Part shown: positions 41,749 to 50,606 of the stretch, one piece after another
How positions within the stretch are numbered: the first letter of the stretch is position 1
How the letters are laid out: each line of letters opens with the position of its first letter
Source of the DNA: Aureimonas sp. AU22
GTDB taxonomy: Bacteria; Pseudomonadota; Alphaproteobacteria; Rhizobiales; Rhizobiaceae
Assembly: GCF_001463745.1 (NCBI RefSeq)
Contig: NZ_BBWJ01000004.1
Location: forward strand, 337,778-401,777
Reading direction: 5' to 3'
Length of the DNA: 64,000 bases
Position numbers and translations under genes: made by a program
The notes under the pieces: model-generated
The model's input: the letters and a program-made list of their open reading frames with translations, nothing else
The model's database searches: none
What the model was told of the DNA's origin: nothing

Positions 41749-43277
41749 CAGGCGGCCTCGGCGTCGGGCTGCGTCTCGCCGTGGAGCCCGCCCATCAGCA
41801 GGCCGACGCGCTCGATCGAGATGCCCTTCACGTCCATGGCCTCCGACAAGCGGCCTTCGTTGAGAACGGCGATGCGGTCGCAGAGCTCCAGGAGCTCGTC
41901 GAGGTCCTGGCTGACGACGACGATGGCGGTGCCGCGTCCGGCCAGATCGATCATCGCCTGCCGGATGAAGGACGCCGCTCCCGCGTCGACGCCCCAGGTG
42001 GGCTGGGATACGACGAGAACCTCCGGCTCCTGCCCGATCTCGCGGCCCATGATGAACTTCTGCAGGTTGCCGCCCGACAGGCTGCCGGCCGACGCCGCCT
42101 CGCCCGTCGCCTTGACGGAGAAGGCCGAGATGACGCTCGTCGCATAGTCTCGCGCAGCCTTGAGGCGCAGCATCCCGCGACGGCTGAGCCCCTTGCGCGC
42201 GCGCGCGGACAGGATGGCGTTCTCGGTCAGCGACAGGGCCGGCACGGCGGCATGGCCGTTGCGCTCCTCCGGCACGGTGGCAAGGCCAAGGCGCCGGCGG
42301 GCGGAGACGCCCTCGCGCTCCACGCGCGTCTTCTGAAGCTCGATCGATCCGGTGACGCCGGCCAGCTTCTCACCCGACAGTACTTCCAGAAGTTCGTTCT
42401 GCCCGTTGCCCGCGACACCGGCGATGCCGAAGATCTCGTAGGAGCGGACCGAAAACGAGACCTCCTTCAGGCTCGTGCCGAAGGGCGGGTCGCCGGGCAC
42501 GCTGAGTTCCTCGACGCCGAGCCGTACGGCACCGATGTAGCCGGATGCCTTCGGGTTCAGAGTCTTCAGCGAGCCGCCGATCATCAGCTCGGCCATGGAC
42601 CGGGCTGTTTCCTCGCGCGGGTCGCAGGAGGCGACGACGCGCCCGCCGCGCAGGATCGTGGCGGACGAGCACAGGGCTTTGATCTCGCCGAGCTTGTGCG
42701 AGATGTAGAGGATCGAGCAGCCTTCGCTCGCAAGCTGGCGCAGCACGCCGAACAGCGCCTCGACCTCCTGCGGGGTCAGGACCGAGGTGGGCTCGTCCAT
42801 GATCAGGATCTTCGGACGCCCGAGCAGCGCGCGCACGATCTCGATGCGCTGGCGTTCGCCGACGGAGAGCGTGTGCACCTCGCGATGCGGGTCGAGCCCG
42901 AGGCCGTAGGCGGCCATGACGTCGCGGACCCGCGCCTCGAGTTCGCGGCGCGGCGGCGGATCGTCCATGCCGAGGGCGATGTTCTCCAGCACCGTCATCG
43001 CCTCGAACAGGCAGAAGTGCTGGAACACCATGCCGATGCCCAGACCCCGTGCTTCGCGCGGCGAGCCCACCCGAACGGCGCGCCCGTCGAACAGCATCAC
43101 GCCCTCGTCGGCCTGCTGCACGCCGTAGATGATCTTTACGAGGGTGGACTTGCCCGCGCCGTTCTCTCCGAGCAGCGCATGGATGCGACCGGGCTCGACG
43201 GAAAACGAGATGTCGTCGTTGGCGACGACGCCGGGGAAGCGCTTCGAAATGCCCTTCAATTCAAGACGATGCGCCAT
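41748..43277 (-). CDS. ABC transporter ATP-binding protein, two nucleotide-binding domains (YufO-like)
   Basis: A 509-residue double ATPase of the RbsA/YufO type that powers the importer. Domain 1 (1-235) has Walker A GENGAGKSTLVKI, signature LSVGERQRIEIVRALL and Walker B ILIMDEPTSVL. Domain 2 (about 250-500) has a degenerate Walker A (GVAGNGQNELLEVL), as is normal for this class, and the signature LSGGNLQKFIMGREI. The start lies 45 nt after the xdhC stop; the gap contains a 6-bp hairpin (43290-43304) and the GGAG ribosome site. This spacing suggests that importer and xanthine dehydrogenase share a transcript. Confidence 0.94.
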   Translation of the reverse strand: MAHRLELKGISKRFPGVVANDDISFSVEPGRIHALLGENGAGKSTLVKIIYGVQQADEGVMLFDGRAVRVGSPREARGLGIGMVFQHFCLFEAMTVLENIALGMDDPPPRRELEARVRDVMAAYGLGLDPHREVHTLSVGERQRIEIVRALLGRPKILIMDEPTSVLTPQEVEALFGVLRQLASEGCSILYISHKLGEIKALCSSATILRGGRVVASCDPREETARSMAELMIGGSLKTLNPKASGYIGAVRLGVEELSVPGDPPFGTSLKEVSFSVRSYEIFGIAGVAGNGQNELLEVLSGEKLAGVTGSIELQKTRVEREGVSARRRLGLATVPEERNGHAAVPALSLTENAILSARARKGLSRRGMLRLKAARDYATSVISAFSVKATGEAASAGSLSGGNLQKFIMGREIGQEPEVLVVSQPTWGVDAGAASFIRQAMIDLAGRGTAIVVVSQDLDELLELCDRIAVLNEGRLSEAMDVKGISIERVGLLMGGLHGETQPDAEAA

Positions 43278-43322
43278 GGAACTCCGACCGGCGGGACACC
43301 CGCCTTCGTTATTGCATTGACT

Positions 43323-44159
43323 TTACGCAGGCGCAAAGCCTGCGCAATCCTGATCCATGTTTTGCCCAAGAAGTTGAACGACGAGTTCGGCCGCGACCAT
43401 GGCCGCGATCACCGCCGGTCGCTTGTCGCGCACCGCCGTGCCGCCGATCGGCAGCGTCAGGCGGCCGAATCGTGCCCCCTCTCCGCGATCCATGAGGAAG
43501 CGGCGGAACTTCTCGCGCTTCGTGGCGGAGCCGATCATGCCGACATAGGCCGCGTCGTCCCTCGCGAGCGCCGCCGCCGCGATCAGGAAGTCGAGGCCGT
43601 GGTCGTGGGTCATCACGACGAAGGCCGACCCCTTCGGAGCATCCGCGATTTCGGCTTCCGGCAATGCCGACCGGCGCCGCTCGATGCCGGGCGGCAGCTC
43701 GGCCAGCCGATCGGCGCGCGTGTCGATCACGAGGGTGCGCAAGGGGAGCGGCGCCAGCGCGCGCGCGGTCGCCTGGCCCGTGTGGCCGGCACCGAAGAGA
43801 TAGACATGCGGCCAGGCGAGGCGCGCCGTCTCGTCGGCCTGCTCCAGCCGTTCCAGCATGGCCGCGGTGCCGCGTTGAAGGCCCAGCACGACGCGGCCGC
43901 CGCAGCACTGGCCGATGGCAGGACCAAGCGGGATGTCGAGCGTGCTGTCGCGCTCGCCCGCCGCCAGCATGCGCCGCGCCTCGGCGATCCCCTCCATCTC
44001 CAGCGCGCCGCCGCCGACCGTGCCGAAATGGCCGGTCGCGGTGACCAGCATCGTGGCCCCCGCCTCGCGCGGGGTCGAGCCGTCCGCCTTCTCGACCCGC
44101 ACCACGATGGCGGGATCGCGCGCCGCGAGCGCAGCCTTCAGGTCGGCGAGCAAGCTCAC
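43323..44159 (-). CDS. xdhC: Xanthine dehydrogenase accessory protein XdhC
   Basis: A 278-residue chaperone that binds and sulfurates the molybdenum cofactor before insertion into XdhB. The N-terminal XdhC domain has VVRVEKADGSTPREAGATMLV, GTVGGGALE and PAIGQCCGGRVVL. The C-terminal Rossmann domain has VYLFGAGHTGQATARAL and ends GGTAVRDKRPAVIAAMVAAELV. Its ATG overlaps the xdhB stop by 4 nt, giving the standard xdhA-xdhB-xdhC order. Confidence 0.95.
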   Translation of the reverse strand: MSLLADLKAALAARDPAIVVRVEKADGSTPREAGATMLVTATGHFGTVGGGALEMEGIAEARRMLAAGERDSTLDIPLGPAIGQCCGGRVVLGLQRGTAAMLERLEQADETARLAWPHVYLFGAGHTGQATARALAPLPLRTLVIDTRADRLAELPPGIERRRSALPEAEIADAPKGSAFVVMTHDHGLDFLIAAAALARDDAAYVGMIGSATKREKFRRFLMDRGEGARFGRLTLPIGGTAVRDKRPAVIAAMVAAELVVQLLGQNMDQDCAGFAPA

Positions 44160-46558
44160 GCCCTCCGCACCGTCTCGACGGCGGCCAGGATACGCTCGGG
44201 CGTCGCCGGTGCGTCGAGATCGGGGAAACGCCTATAGTCGCCGGCGGCGCAAACCGCGTCGGCGAGCGCCGAGAAGACCGAGAGCGCCAGCATGAAGGGC
44301 GGTTCGCCGACGGCCTTGGAGCGGAAGATCGTGTCGGCGGGATTGCGGCCCTTGTCCCAGAGCTTCACCCGCAGGTCGTCCGGCCGGTCGTTGGCGGTGG
44401 GGATCTTGTAGGTGGAGGGCGCATGGGTGCGCAGGCGCCCCGCCTTATCCCACCATAGCTCCTCCATCGTGAGCCAGCCCATCCCCTGGATGAAGCCGCC
44501 CTCGATCTGGCCGAGGTCCAGCGCCGGGTTCAGCGAGCGCCCGACGTCGTGCAGGATGTCGGCGCGCGTGAGCCGGTTCTCGCCGGTCAGCGTGTCGATC
44601 ACCACCTCCGAGCAGGCGGCGCCGTAGGCGAAGTAGTAGAACGGCTTGCCGCTCGCCGTTTCGCGGTCGTAAGCGATGCCGGGCGTCGCATAGAAACCGG
44701 TCGAGGAGAGCGAGACCCGCGCGAGATAGGCCTCGCCCACGAGGTCGCGGAAGCGCAGCTCCTTCGCGCCGATCCGCACCCGGCCCGGCGCGAACTCAAC
44801 CGCGTCGCGCGCCACGCCGTAGCGCGACACGGCATAGTCGATCAGGCGCTCCTTGATGGTGCGGGCGGCGGCCTGAGCCGCCATGCCGTTGAGGTCGGAA
44901 CCGGACGATGCGGCCGTCGCCGAGGTGTTGGGGACCTTGGCCGTGGTGGTGGCGGTGATCTTCACGTCCGAGACGTCGATCTGGAATTCCTCGGCCACGA
45001 CCTGCGCCACCTTGGTGAAGAGGCCCTGCCCCATCTCCGTGCCGCCGTGGTTGAGGTGGACCGAGCCGTCCTTGTAGACGTGGACCAGCGCGCCGGCCTG
45101 GTTGAGGTGCGAGGTGGTGAAGGAGATGCCGAACTTCACCGGCGTCAGCGCCAGGCCCTTCTTGAGCACCGGGCTCGACGCGTTGAACGCGCGCACCGCC
45201 TCGCGCCGCGTGCGGTAGTCGCTGGAGGCTTCGAGCTCGGCCACGATCTCTGCGATCACGCAATCCTCGACCGCCATGTGATAGGGAGTGCGCCCCGGCG
45301 CCCCCTCCCCCATCGCGGCGTAGAAGTTGCGCTTGCGCACATCCAGCGGATCGAGTTGGAGGTCGAAGGCGATGCGGTCCATCGTCCGCTCGATCGCCAC
45401 CATCCCTTGCGGCCCGCCGAAGCCGCGAAAGGCGGTGTTGGAGACCGTGTTGGTCTTCAGGCGGCGCGAATGGATCAGTGCGACCTTGAGGTCGTAGGCG
45501 TTGTCGGCGTGGAACATCGCGCGGTCGGCGATCGCACCGGACAGATCCTTGGAATAGCCGCAGCGCACCGCGTGCCGGAACTCGGCGCCGAGGATGCGCC
45601 CCTCGCCGTCGTGGCCGACGCGGTAGTCGGTGCGCATCTCGTGGCGCTTGCCGGTCATCTCCATGTCGTCGTCGCGATCGAGACGGCACTTCGCCGGCCG
45701 TCCCGTCTTCAACGCGACCAACGCGCAGACGGCGGCGAAGAGAGCGGGCTGCGATTCCTTGCCGCCGAAGCCGCCGCCCATGCGGCGCACCTCGATGGTG
45801 ACCGCGTTGTCCGGACGCCCGAGGGCCTTGGCCACGTTGTGCTGCACCTCGGACGGGTGCTGCGTCGAGGAACGCACGAGAACGTCGCCATCCTCGAGCG
45901 GAACGGCGTAGGCGATGTGGCCTTCGAGATAGAAATGATCCTGCCCGCCGGTCTCCACCCGGCCCACCACGACATGCGGGGCGGCCGCGATCGCGGCTCC
46001 CGCGTCGCCGAGCCGCATCTCGTGGGCGGGCAGCAGATCCTCGCCCGCGGCATCCGCGGCGCCGAGCGCCTCGTCGATTGTAACAGCGGGCGCTGCGTCC
46101 TCGTACTCGACCTTGGCGAGCTTGGCGGCCATGCGCGCAGTGCGCAGGTCGCTCGCGGCCACGGCGAAGAGCGGCTGGCCGACATAGTGCACGTGGGTCT
46201 CGGCAAAGATCGGGTCGTCGCCGAAGACGGGCGAATAATCGTTGGTGCCGGGAATGTCGCCCGCGCCCAGCGCGCAGACGACACCAGCGGCCGCGCGCAC
46301 GGGCGCGAGGTCGATCGAGAGAACCTTGGCGTTGGCGCGCGGGCTCATGGCGATGAAGACCTGGAGCGTGCCGGGCAGCTCGGGCTCGTCGTCCGTGTAG
46401 CGGGCAGCTCCGGTGACGTGCTTGGCGCCGCTGTCGTGGGGAATCGGCTGGCCGACGCCGCCGTTCAGGCGCGCGCGGTGTGCGGGGGGTGCCTCGTCGA
46501 GCGACACCGGATCGATCGTGCCGGCTTCGCCTCGGTCCTGGATGCGGGTCTCGTCCAT
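44156..46558 (-). CDS. xdhB: Xanthine dehydrogenase, molybdopterin-binding subunit XdhB
   Basis: An 800-residue large subunit carrying the molybdenum cofactor; it oxidises hypoxanthine and xanthine to urate. Motifs are GGVGQPIPHDSGAKHVTGAARYTDD at the start, GGGFGGKESQPALFA, NTAFRGFGGPQGM, HLNHGGTEMGQGLFTKVAQV, GQIEGGFIQGMGWLTMEEL, and the active-site Glu in KAVGEPPFML. I use the ATG at 46558, which shares one base with the xdhA stop; a GTG one codon upstream would give a 4-nt overlap. Confidence 0.96.
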   Translation of the reverse strand: MDETRIQDRGEAGTIDPVSLDEAPPAHRARLNGGVGQPIPHDSGAKHVTGAARYTDDEPELPGTLQVFIAMSPRANAKVLSIDLAPVRAAAGVVCALGAGDIPGTNDYSPVFGDDPIFAETHVHYVGQPLFAVAASDLRTARMAAKLAKVEYEDAAPAVTIDEALGAADAAGEDLLPAHEMRLGDAGAAIAAAPHVVVGRVETGGQDHFYLEGHIAYAVPLEDGDVLVRSSTQHPSEVQHNVAKALGRPDNAVTIEVRRMGGGFGGKESQPALFAAVCALVALKTGRPAKCRLDRDDDMEMTGKRHEMRTDYRVGHDGEGRILGAEFRHAVRCGYSKDLSGAIADRAMFHADNAYDLKVALIHSRRLKTNTVSNTAFRGFGGPQGMVAIERTMDRIAFDLQLDPLDVRKRNFYAAMGEGAPGRTPYHMAVEDCVIAEIVAELEASSDYRTRREAVRAFNASSPVLKKGLALTPVKFGISFTTSHLNQAGALVHVYKDGSVHLNHGGTEMGQGLFTKVAQVVAEEFQIDVSDVKITATTTAKVPNTSATAASSGSDLNGMAAQAAARTIKERLIDYAVSRYGVARDAVEFAPGRVRIGAKELRFRDLVGEAYLARVSLSSTGFYATPGIAYDRETASGKPFYYFAYGAACSEVVIDTLTGENRLTRADILHDVGRSLNPALDLGQIEGGFIQGMGWLTMEELWWDKAGRLRTHAPSTYKIPTANDRPDDLRVKLWDKGRNPADTIFRSKAVGEPPFMLALSVFSALADAVCAAGDYRRFPDLDAPATPERILAAVETVRRA

Positions 46559-48000
46559 CACGCGACCTCCCCGATGCGGGTCGGCACCCCGGACAGCTGA
46601 AGCCGGAAGCGTTCGAGGCAGCTGGCTGCCGCCTTGAGGCGATAGTCCGCCGTCGCGCGCATGTCGCTCAGCGGCTGAAAATCCTGTGCCAGCGCCTGCG
46701 CCGCGTCCCGCACCGCCGCTTCGTCGAAGAGCCGACCAACCAGCGCGGCTTCCGCGCCCAGCGCGCGCTTCGGCGTCCCGGCCATGCCACCGAAGGCGAG
46801 CCGCGCGCTCACCACACGCTCGCCGTCGAAGCCGAGCCGGAAGGCGGCCAGCACCGCCGAGATGTCTGAATCCATGCGCTTGGAAATCTTGGAGGCCGAG
46901 AAGCGCTCGCCCTCCTTCAGGAGCGGCACCTCGACGGCGACCACGAACTCGCCCTCGCGCCGGTCCTGTTTGCCGTATTCGAGGAAATAGTCCTCCAGCG
47001 GCAGACGGCGCACCGCGTCGCCCTGGCGCAGATACAGCGTCGCGCCGAGCGCGATCAGAACGGGGGGCAGGTCACCGATCGGCGAGCCGTTGGCGATGTT
47101 GCCGCCGACCGTCCCGGCATTGCGCACCTGATAGCCGGCGAAGCGGCGCATCACCTCGCCGAGATCGGGATGCAGCTCCGCCAGCCGCTCGCGCGCGTCG
47201 GCATGGGTGACGGCGGCGCCGAAGAACAGGCTTTCCGGCCCCTCCTCGACATGGCGCAGGTCCTGGACGCGGGACACGTCGATCAGGGTGTCGAAGGTGC
47301 GGTGCTGCTTCGTCACCCAAAGCCCGACATCGGTCGCGCCTGCCACCAGCGTCGCCGTCGGATGGGCGGCATAGGTGTCGGCGAGGTCGTCCACTTGGGT
47401 AGGCGACAGCCAGGTCGCGCCGCCGGCCTCGTAGTGGAAGAGATCGGGGCCGCGCAGCGACTCCAGCGCCTCGGAGCGCAGCGCGTCCTCGGGCCGGGTG
47501 TCGGGCACGGGCACCTTGGCGAGATCGAGCCCCGCCTCCACGATCGGCCCGTATCCGGTGCAGCGGCACAGGTTGCCGGAGACGACGTCCTTGACCGACT
47601 GGCGGTCGGTGAGGGCGCCCGTGCGCCAGCCGGCATAGAGCTGCATCACGAAGCCGGGCGTGCAGAAGCCGCACTGGCTCGCATGCCGCTCCACCATCGC
47701 CTCCTGGATCGGGTGAAGCCCATCACCGGATGCCAGGTGCTCCACCGTCTCGACCGCGCGCCCGTGCAGGGCCGGCAGGAAGAGGATGCAGGCGTTCATC
47801 GCACGGCGCTTCAGGCCGCCCCTCCCGTCCGGCTCCTCGACCATCACGGTGCAGGCGCCGCAGTCGCCCTCGGCGCAGCCCTCCTTGGTGCCGGTGAGGC
47901 GCTCGGCAGGGCCGCGCAGGTACTGCAGGACCGTGGTGGTCGGGGGCAGACCCTCCACCACGCGCTCCCGGCCGTTCAGGATGAAGCGGATCGGCGCCAT
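46558..48000 (-). CDS. xdhA: Xanthine dehydrogenase small subunit XdhA (2Fe-2S and FAD domains)
   Basis: A 480-residue subunit with two [2Fe-2S] clusters and an FAD domain that passes electrons from XdhB to NAD. Cluster ligands: Cys42, Cys47, Cys50 and Cys71 (GCAEGDCGACTV) and Cys110, Cys113, Cys145, Cys147 (QCGFCTPGFVM and NLCRCTGYGPI). The FAD domain (about 190-475) has TLVAGATDVGLWV and the AGTVGGNIANGSPIGDLPP loop. Its ATG shares one base with the uraH stop, placing it second in the operon. Confidence 0.96.
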   Translation of the reverse strand: MAPIRFILNGRERVVEGLPPTTTVLQYLRGPAERLTGTKEGCAEGDCGACTVMVEEPDGRGGLKRRAMNACILFLPALHGRAVETVEHLASGDGLHPIQEAMVERHASQCGFCTPGFVMQLYAGWRTGALTDRQSVKDVVSGNLCRCTGYGPIVEAGLDLAKVPVPDTRPEDALRSEALESLRGPDLFHYEAGGATWLSPTQVDDLADTYAAHPTATLVAGATDVGLWVTKQHRTFDTLIDVSRVQDLRHVEEGPESLFFGAAVTHADARERLAELHPDLGEVMRRFAGYQVRNAGTVGGNIANGSPIGDLPPVLIALGATLYLRQGDAVRRLPLEDYFLEYGKQDRREGEFVVAVEVPLLKEGERFSASKISKRMDSDISAVLAAFRLGFDGERVVSARLAFGGMAGTPKRALGAEAALVGRLFDEAAVRDAAQALAQDFQPLSDMRATADYRLKAAASCLERFRLQLSGVPTRIGEVA

Positions 48001-48371
48001 CAGCTGCCCCGGTAGGTGGAGTAGCCGAAGGGCGAGAGGAGCAACGGCACGTGGTAGTGCCGGTCCTCCGAGATGCCGAAGCGGATCACCACGTCGTCGA
48101 GAAATTTCGGCTCGGCGAGCGCGACGCCTTGCGCGTCGAAATAGGGGCCGCAGAAGAAGGTGATCTCGTAGGTGCCGTGGCGAAAACCATCGCCCTGCAT
48201 CAGCGGCGCCTCGCAGCGCCCGTCCGCATTGGTGCGCCCTTCGCCCACGAGATCCCGCCGCTCGCCCTCCAGCCGGTGGAGGACGAGTTCCAGCCCGCGC
48301 GCCGGCAACCCTTGCGCGGTGTCCAGAACATGCGTCGTCAGCCGGCCGGAACCGGGTTGCGTGTCAGCCAT
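48000..48371 (-). CDS. uraH: 5-hydroxyisourate hydrolase (transthyretin-like) UraH
   Basis: A 123-residue HIU hydrolase converting 5-hydroxyisourate to OHCU. The N-terminal LTTHVLDTAQGLPARGLEL and the C-terminal HYHVPLLLSPFGYSTYRGS are the two signatures of the family; the terminal YRGS separates it from true transthyretins. The ATG at 48371 is chosen from the start of the conserved region; an upstream extension is shadow sequence. It is the first gene of the minus-strand purine operon, divergent from puuE-uraD. Confidence 0.95.
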   Translation of the reverse strand: MADTQPGSGRLTTHVLDTAQGLPARGLELVLHRLEGERRDLVGEGRTNADGRCEAPLMQGDGFRHGTYEITFFCGPYFDAQGVALAEPKFLDDVVIRFGISEDRHYHVPLLLSPFGYSTYRGS

Positions 48372-48541
48372 GGCGAGAGGGTCCGTTCCGTATTCAGGCA
48401 TTCGACTGGCCAGTTTGCACCCGTTTTCGCGGCCTCGTCCAGCGGAAAGGTTGGAAGGCTTCGCATGGTCGCGCGCTTGGCAACGAGGGCGATAAGCGCA
48501 TATCGAAAGGGGATCGACGCGACACATCCGAGGCCACCTTG
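48372..48541. promoter_or_regulatory. Divergent promoter region of the purine catabolic operons
   Basis: A 170-nt gap between uraH (minus) and puuE/uraD (plus). On the plus strand TTGGCA (48477-48482) and TATCGA (48501-48506), 18 nt apart, are the best promoter match. No clear pair is seen for the minus strand. Joint control of both operons by a purine-sensing regulator is likely, but no regulator gene is in the window. Confidence 0.45.
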
Positions 48542-49984
48542 ATGACCACGTCCTATCCTCGCGATCTCCGCGGCTACGGCCGCAACGCGCCGGACCCGCA
48601 ATGGCCCAATCCGCAAGGCTCGGGCCCTGCCAGGATCTGCGTCCAGTTCGTGGTGAACTACGAGGAAGGCGGCGAGAACGCGATCCTGCACGGAGACAAG
48701 GCGTCGGAAGCCTTCCTGTCGGAGATCGTCGGCGCCGCGGCCTGGCCCGGCCAGCGCCACATGAACATGGAATCCATCTACGAATACGGCGCGCGCGCCG
48801 GCTTCTGGCGGCTCTGGCGCCTGTTCACCGAGAGGCAGATGCCGGTCACGGTCTACGGCGTGGCCACCGCCCTGGAGCGCAGCCCCGAACAGGTAGCGGC
48901 CATGCGGGAAGCCGGCTGGGAGATCGCCTCGCACGGGCTGAAGTGGATCGACTACCGCGACCACGCGATCGAGGCCGAGCGCGCCGACATGGACGAGGCG
49001 CTGGCCCTCCACGAGGCCGTGACCGGCGAGGCGCCGGTCGGCTGGTACACCGGCCGCTCGTCGGAACACACGCTGGAACTCGCCGCCGAGCGCGACTTCC
49101 TCTACGTCTCCGACGCCTATGCCGACGACCTGCCCTACTGGCAGGAGACCCGATCGAAGCCCATCCTCGTCCTGCCCTACACGCTCGACTCGAACGACAT
49201 GCGCTTCGCGACGCCGCAGGGCTTCAACACGGGCGAGCAGTTCTACACCTATCTCACCGACGCCTTCGACGCGCTCTATGCCGAAGGCGAGGCCGGCGCG
49301 GCCAAGATGCTGAACATCGGCCTTCATTGCCGCCTCGTCGGCCGGCCGGGCCGCTCGGCGGCGCTCGCACGCTTCCTCGACTACGTCCGGGCCAAGCCCG
49401 ACGTCTGGGTCGCCACGCGGGCCGACATCGCCCGCCATTGGCGCGCCCGCTTCCCCTACCGCGAGACGATCAGCCCGCACCGCATGGAGCGCGCCGTGTT
49501 CCTCGACCTGTTCGGCGGGGTCTACGAGCACTCGCCCTTTATCGCCGAGCGCGCCTTCGAGCGTGGCCTCGGGGCCGCCAACGACACGGCGGAAGGGCTG
49601 GCCTCGGCGCTCCGCGTCCAATTCCGCCGCGCCAGCCGCGAGGAGCGGCTCGGCGTCCTGCGCGCCCATCCCGACCTTGCGGGCCGGCTGGCGCTCGCGG
49701 GGGAACTGACGGCCGAGTCCTCGGCCGAACAGGTCTCCGCCGGGCTCGATCGGCTGACGCCCGACGAACTCGCCCGCTTCACCGAGCTGAACACGCGCTA
49801 CCAGACGCGCTTCGGCTTTCCCTTCATCATCGCCGTGCGAGGCCTCTCGAAGCACGACATCCTCGCCAGCTTCGAGACGCGGGTCGGGAACGACGAGGAG
49901 ACCGAGTTCCGCACGGCCTGCACTGAGGTGGAGCGCATCGCGCGGCTGCGCCTCGACGCCATTCTCGGAGCGCCTGCCGCATGA
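48542..49984 (+). CDS. puuE: Bifunctional allantoinase PuuE / OHCU decarboxylase UraD
   Basis: A 480-residue fusion. Residues 1-305 are a PuuE-type allantoinase of the polysaccharide-deacetylase fold: [62 protein letters not shown] and [14 protein letters not shown]. Residues about 318-478 are OHCU decarboxylase: [46 protein letters not shown] and [17 protein letters not shown]. One chain therefore makes S-allantoin from OHCU and hydrolyses it to allantoate. The ATG at 48542 has GAGG upstream; a TTG one codon earlier is possible. It overlaps allA by 4 nt. Confidence 0.95.
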   Translation: MTTSYPRDLRGYGRNAPDPQWPNPQGSGPARICVQFVVNYEEGGENAILHGDKASEAFLSEIVGAAAWPGQRHMNMESIYEYGARAGFWRLWRLFTERQMPVTVYGVATALERSPEQVAAMREAGWEIASHGLKWIDYRDHAIEAERADMDEALALHEAVTGEAPVGWYTGRSSEHTLELAAERDFLYVSDAYADDLPYWQETRSKPILVLPYTLDSNDMRFATPQGFNTGEQFYTYLTDAFDALYAEGEAGAAKMLNIGLHCRLVGRPGRSAALARFLDYVRAKPDVWVATRADIARHWRARFPYRETISPHRMERAVFLDLFGGVYEHSPFIAERAFERGLGAANDTAEGLASALRVQFRRASREERLGVLRAHPDLAGRLALAGELTAESSAEQVSAGLDRLTPDELARFTELNTRYQTRFGFPFIIAVRGLSKHDILASFETRVGNDEETEFRTACTEVERIARLRLDAILGAPAA

Positions 49985-50478
49985 CTCTCAGGACGATACC
50001 CGCCCAGCCGCTGACGGCAGAGGCCTTCCGCCCCTTCGGCGAGGTGATCGAGCCCGACAACTGCACCGAGATCCGCCTCATCAACAACGGCACCACGACG
50101 CGATTCCACGACATCGCGCCGGTGGACGTCGCCTCGGGCGGCGGCCATGCGCTGATCTCGATCTTCCGCGGCAAGCCCTTCGACTTGCCCTTCCGGGTCG
50201 AGATGCTGGAACGCCATCCGCTCGGCAGCCAGGCCTTCATGCCGCTCGAGGGGCGTCGCTACCTGGTCGTCGTGGCGCCCGATCGCGACGGGCGGCCGGG
50301 CGAGCCGGTGGCCTTCCTGGCCGACGGGTCGCAAGGGGTCTCCTATGCGCGCGGCACCTGGCACCACCCGTTGATCGCGCTGGGCGAACGGTCCGACTTC
50401 CTGGTGGTCGATCGAGGCGGATCGGGCGGCAATCTGGCGGAGTTCTTCCTCGAAGCCCCGGTTCTCGTGGACGGTTGA
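49981..50478 (+). CDS. allA: Ureidoglycolate lyase AllA
   Basis: A 165-residue cupin-fold enzyme that splits ureidoglycolate into glyoxylate and urea. Family motifs are [53 protein letters not shown] and [13 protein letters not shown]. The ATG overlaps the puuE/uraD stop by 4 nt, so it is coupled. The urea made here would feed the urease encoded 4 kb away. The enzyme for the intermediate step, allantoate to ureidoglycolate, is not visible in the window. Confidence 0.95.
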   Translation: MTLRTIPAQPLTAEAFRPFGEVIEPDNCTEIRLINNGTTTRFHDIAPVDVASGGGHALISIFRGKPFDLPFRVEMLERHPLGSQAFMPLEGRRYLVVVAPDRDGRPGEPVAFLADGSQGVSYARGTWHHPLIALGERSDFLVVDRGGSGGNLAEFFLEAPVLVDG

Positions 50479-50575
50479 GTCGTCGGAGCGCTTGACGCGC
50501 CGCATCATCGCGACATGTCCGCGCAGACCGGCTCTGGTTCACGGCTTCGCGAGGAGGTCGCAGGCCATCCGGGCA

Positions 50576-50594
50576 TGGGTCCGCACGGGACCCA
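50576..50594 (+). promoter_or_regulatory. 5'-leader hairpin before the glucose dehydrogenase gene
   Basis: A perfect 7-bp stem (TGGGTCC / GGACCCA) with a GCACG loop ends 12 nt before the start codon and directly abuts the AGAGGGA ribosome site. It could affect translation initiation, but no regulator or riboswitch class is recognised. Confidence 0.3.
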
Positions 50595-50606
50595 GAGGGA
50601 CATCCG

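Noticed and set aside
41748..43277. Second nucleotide-binding domain of the ABC ATPase looks mutated in Walker A
   Set aside because: A degenerate second Walker A is normal for RbsA/YufO-type double ATPases and not a sign of decay.
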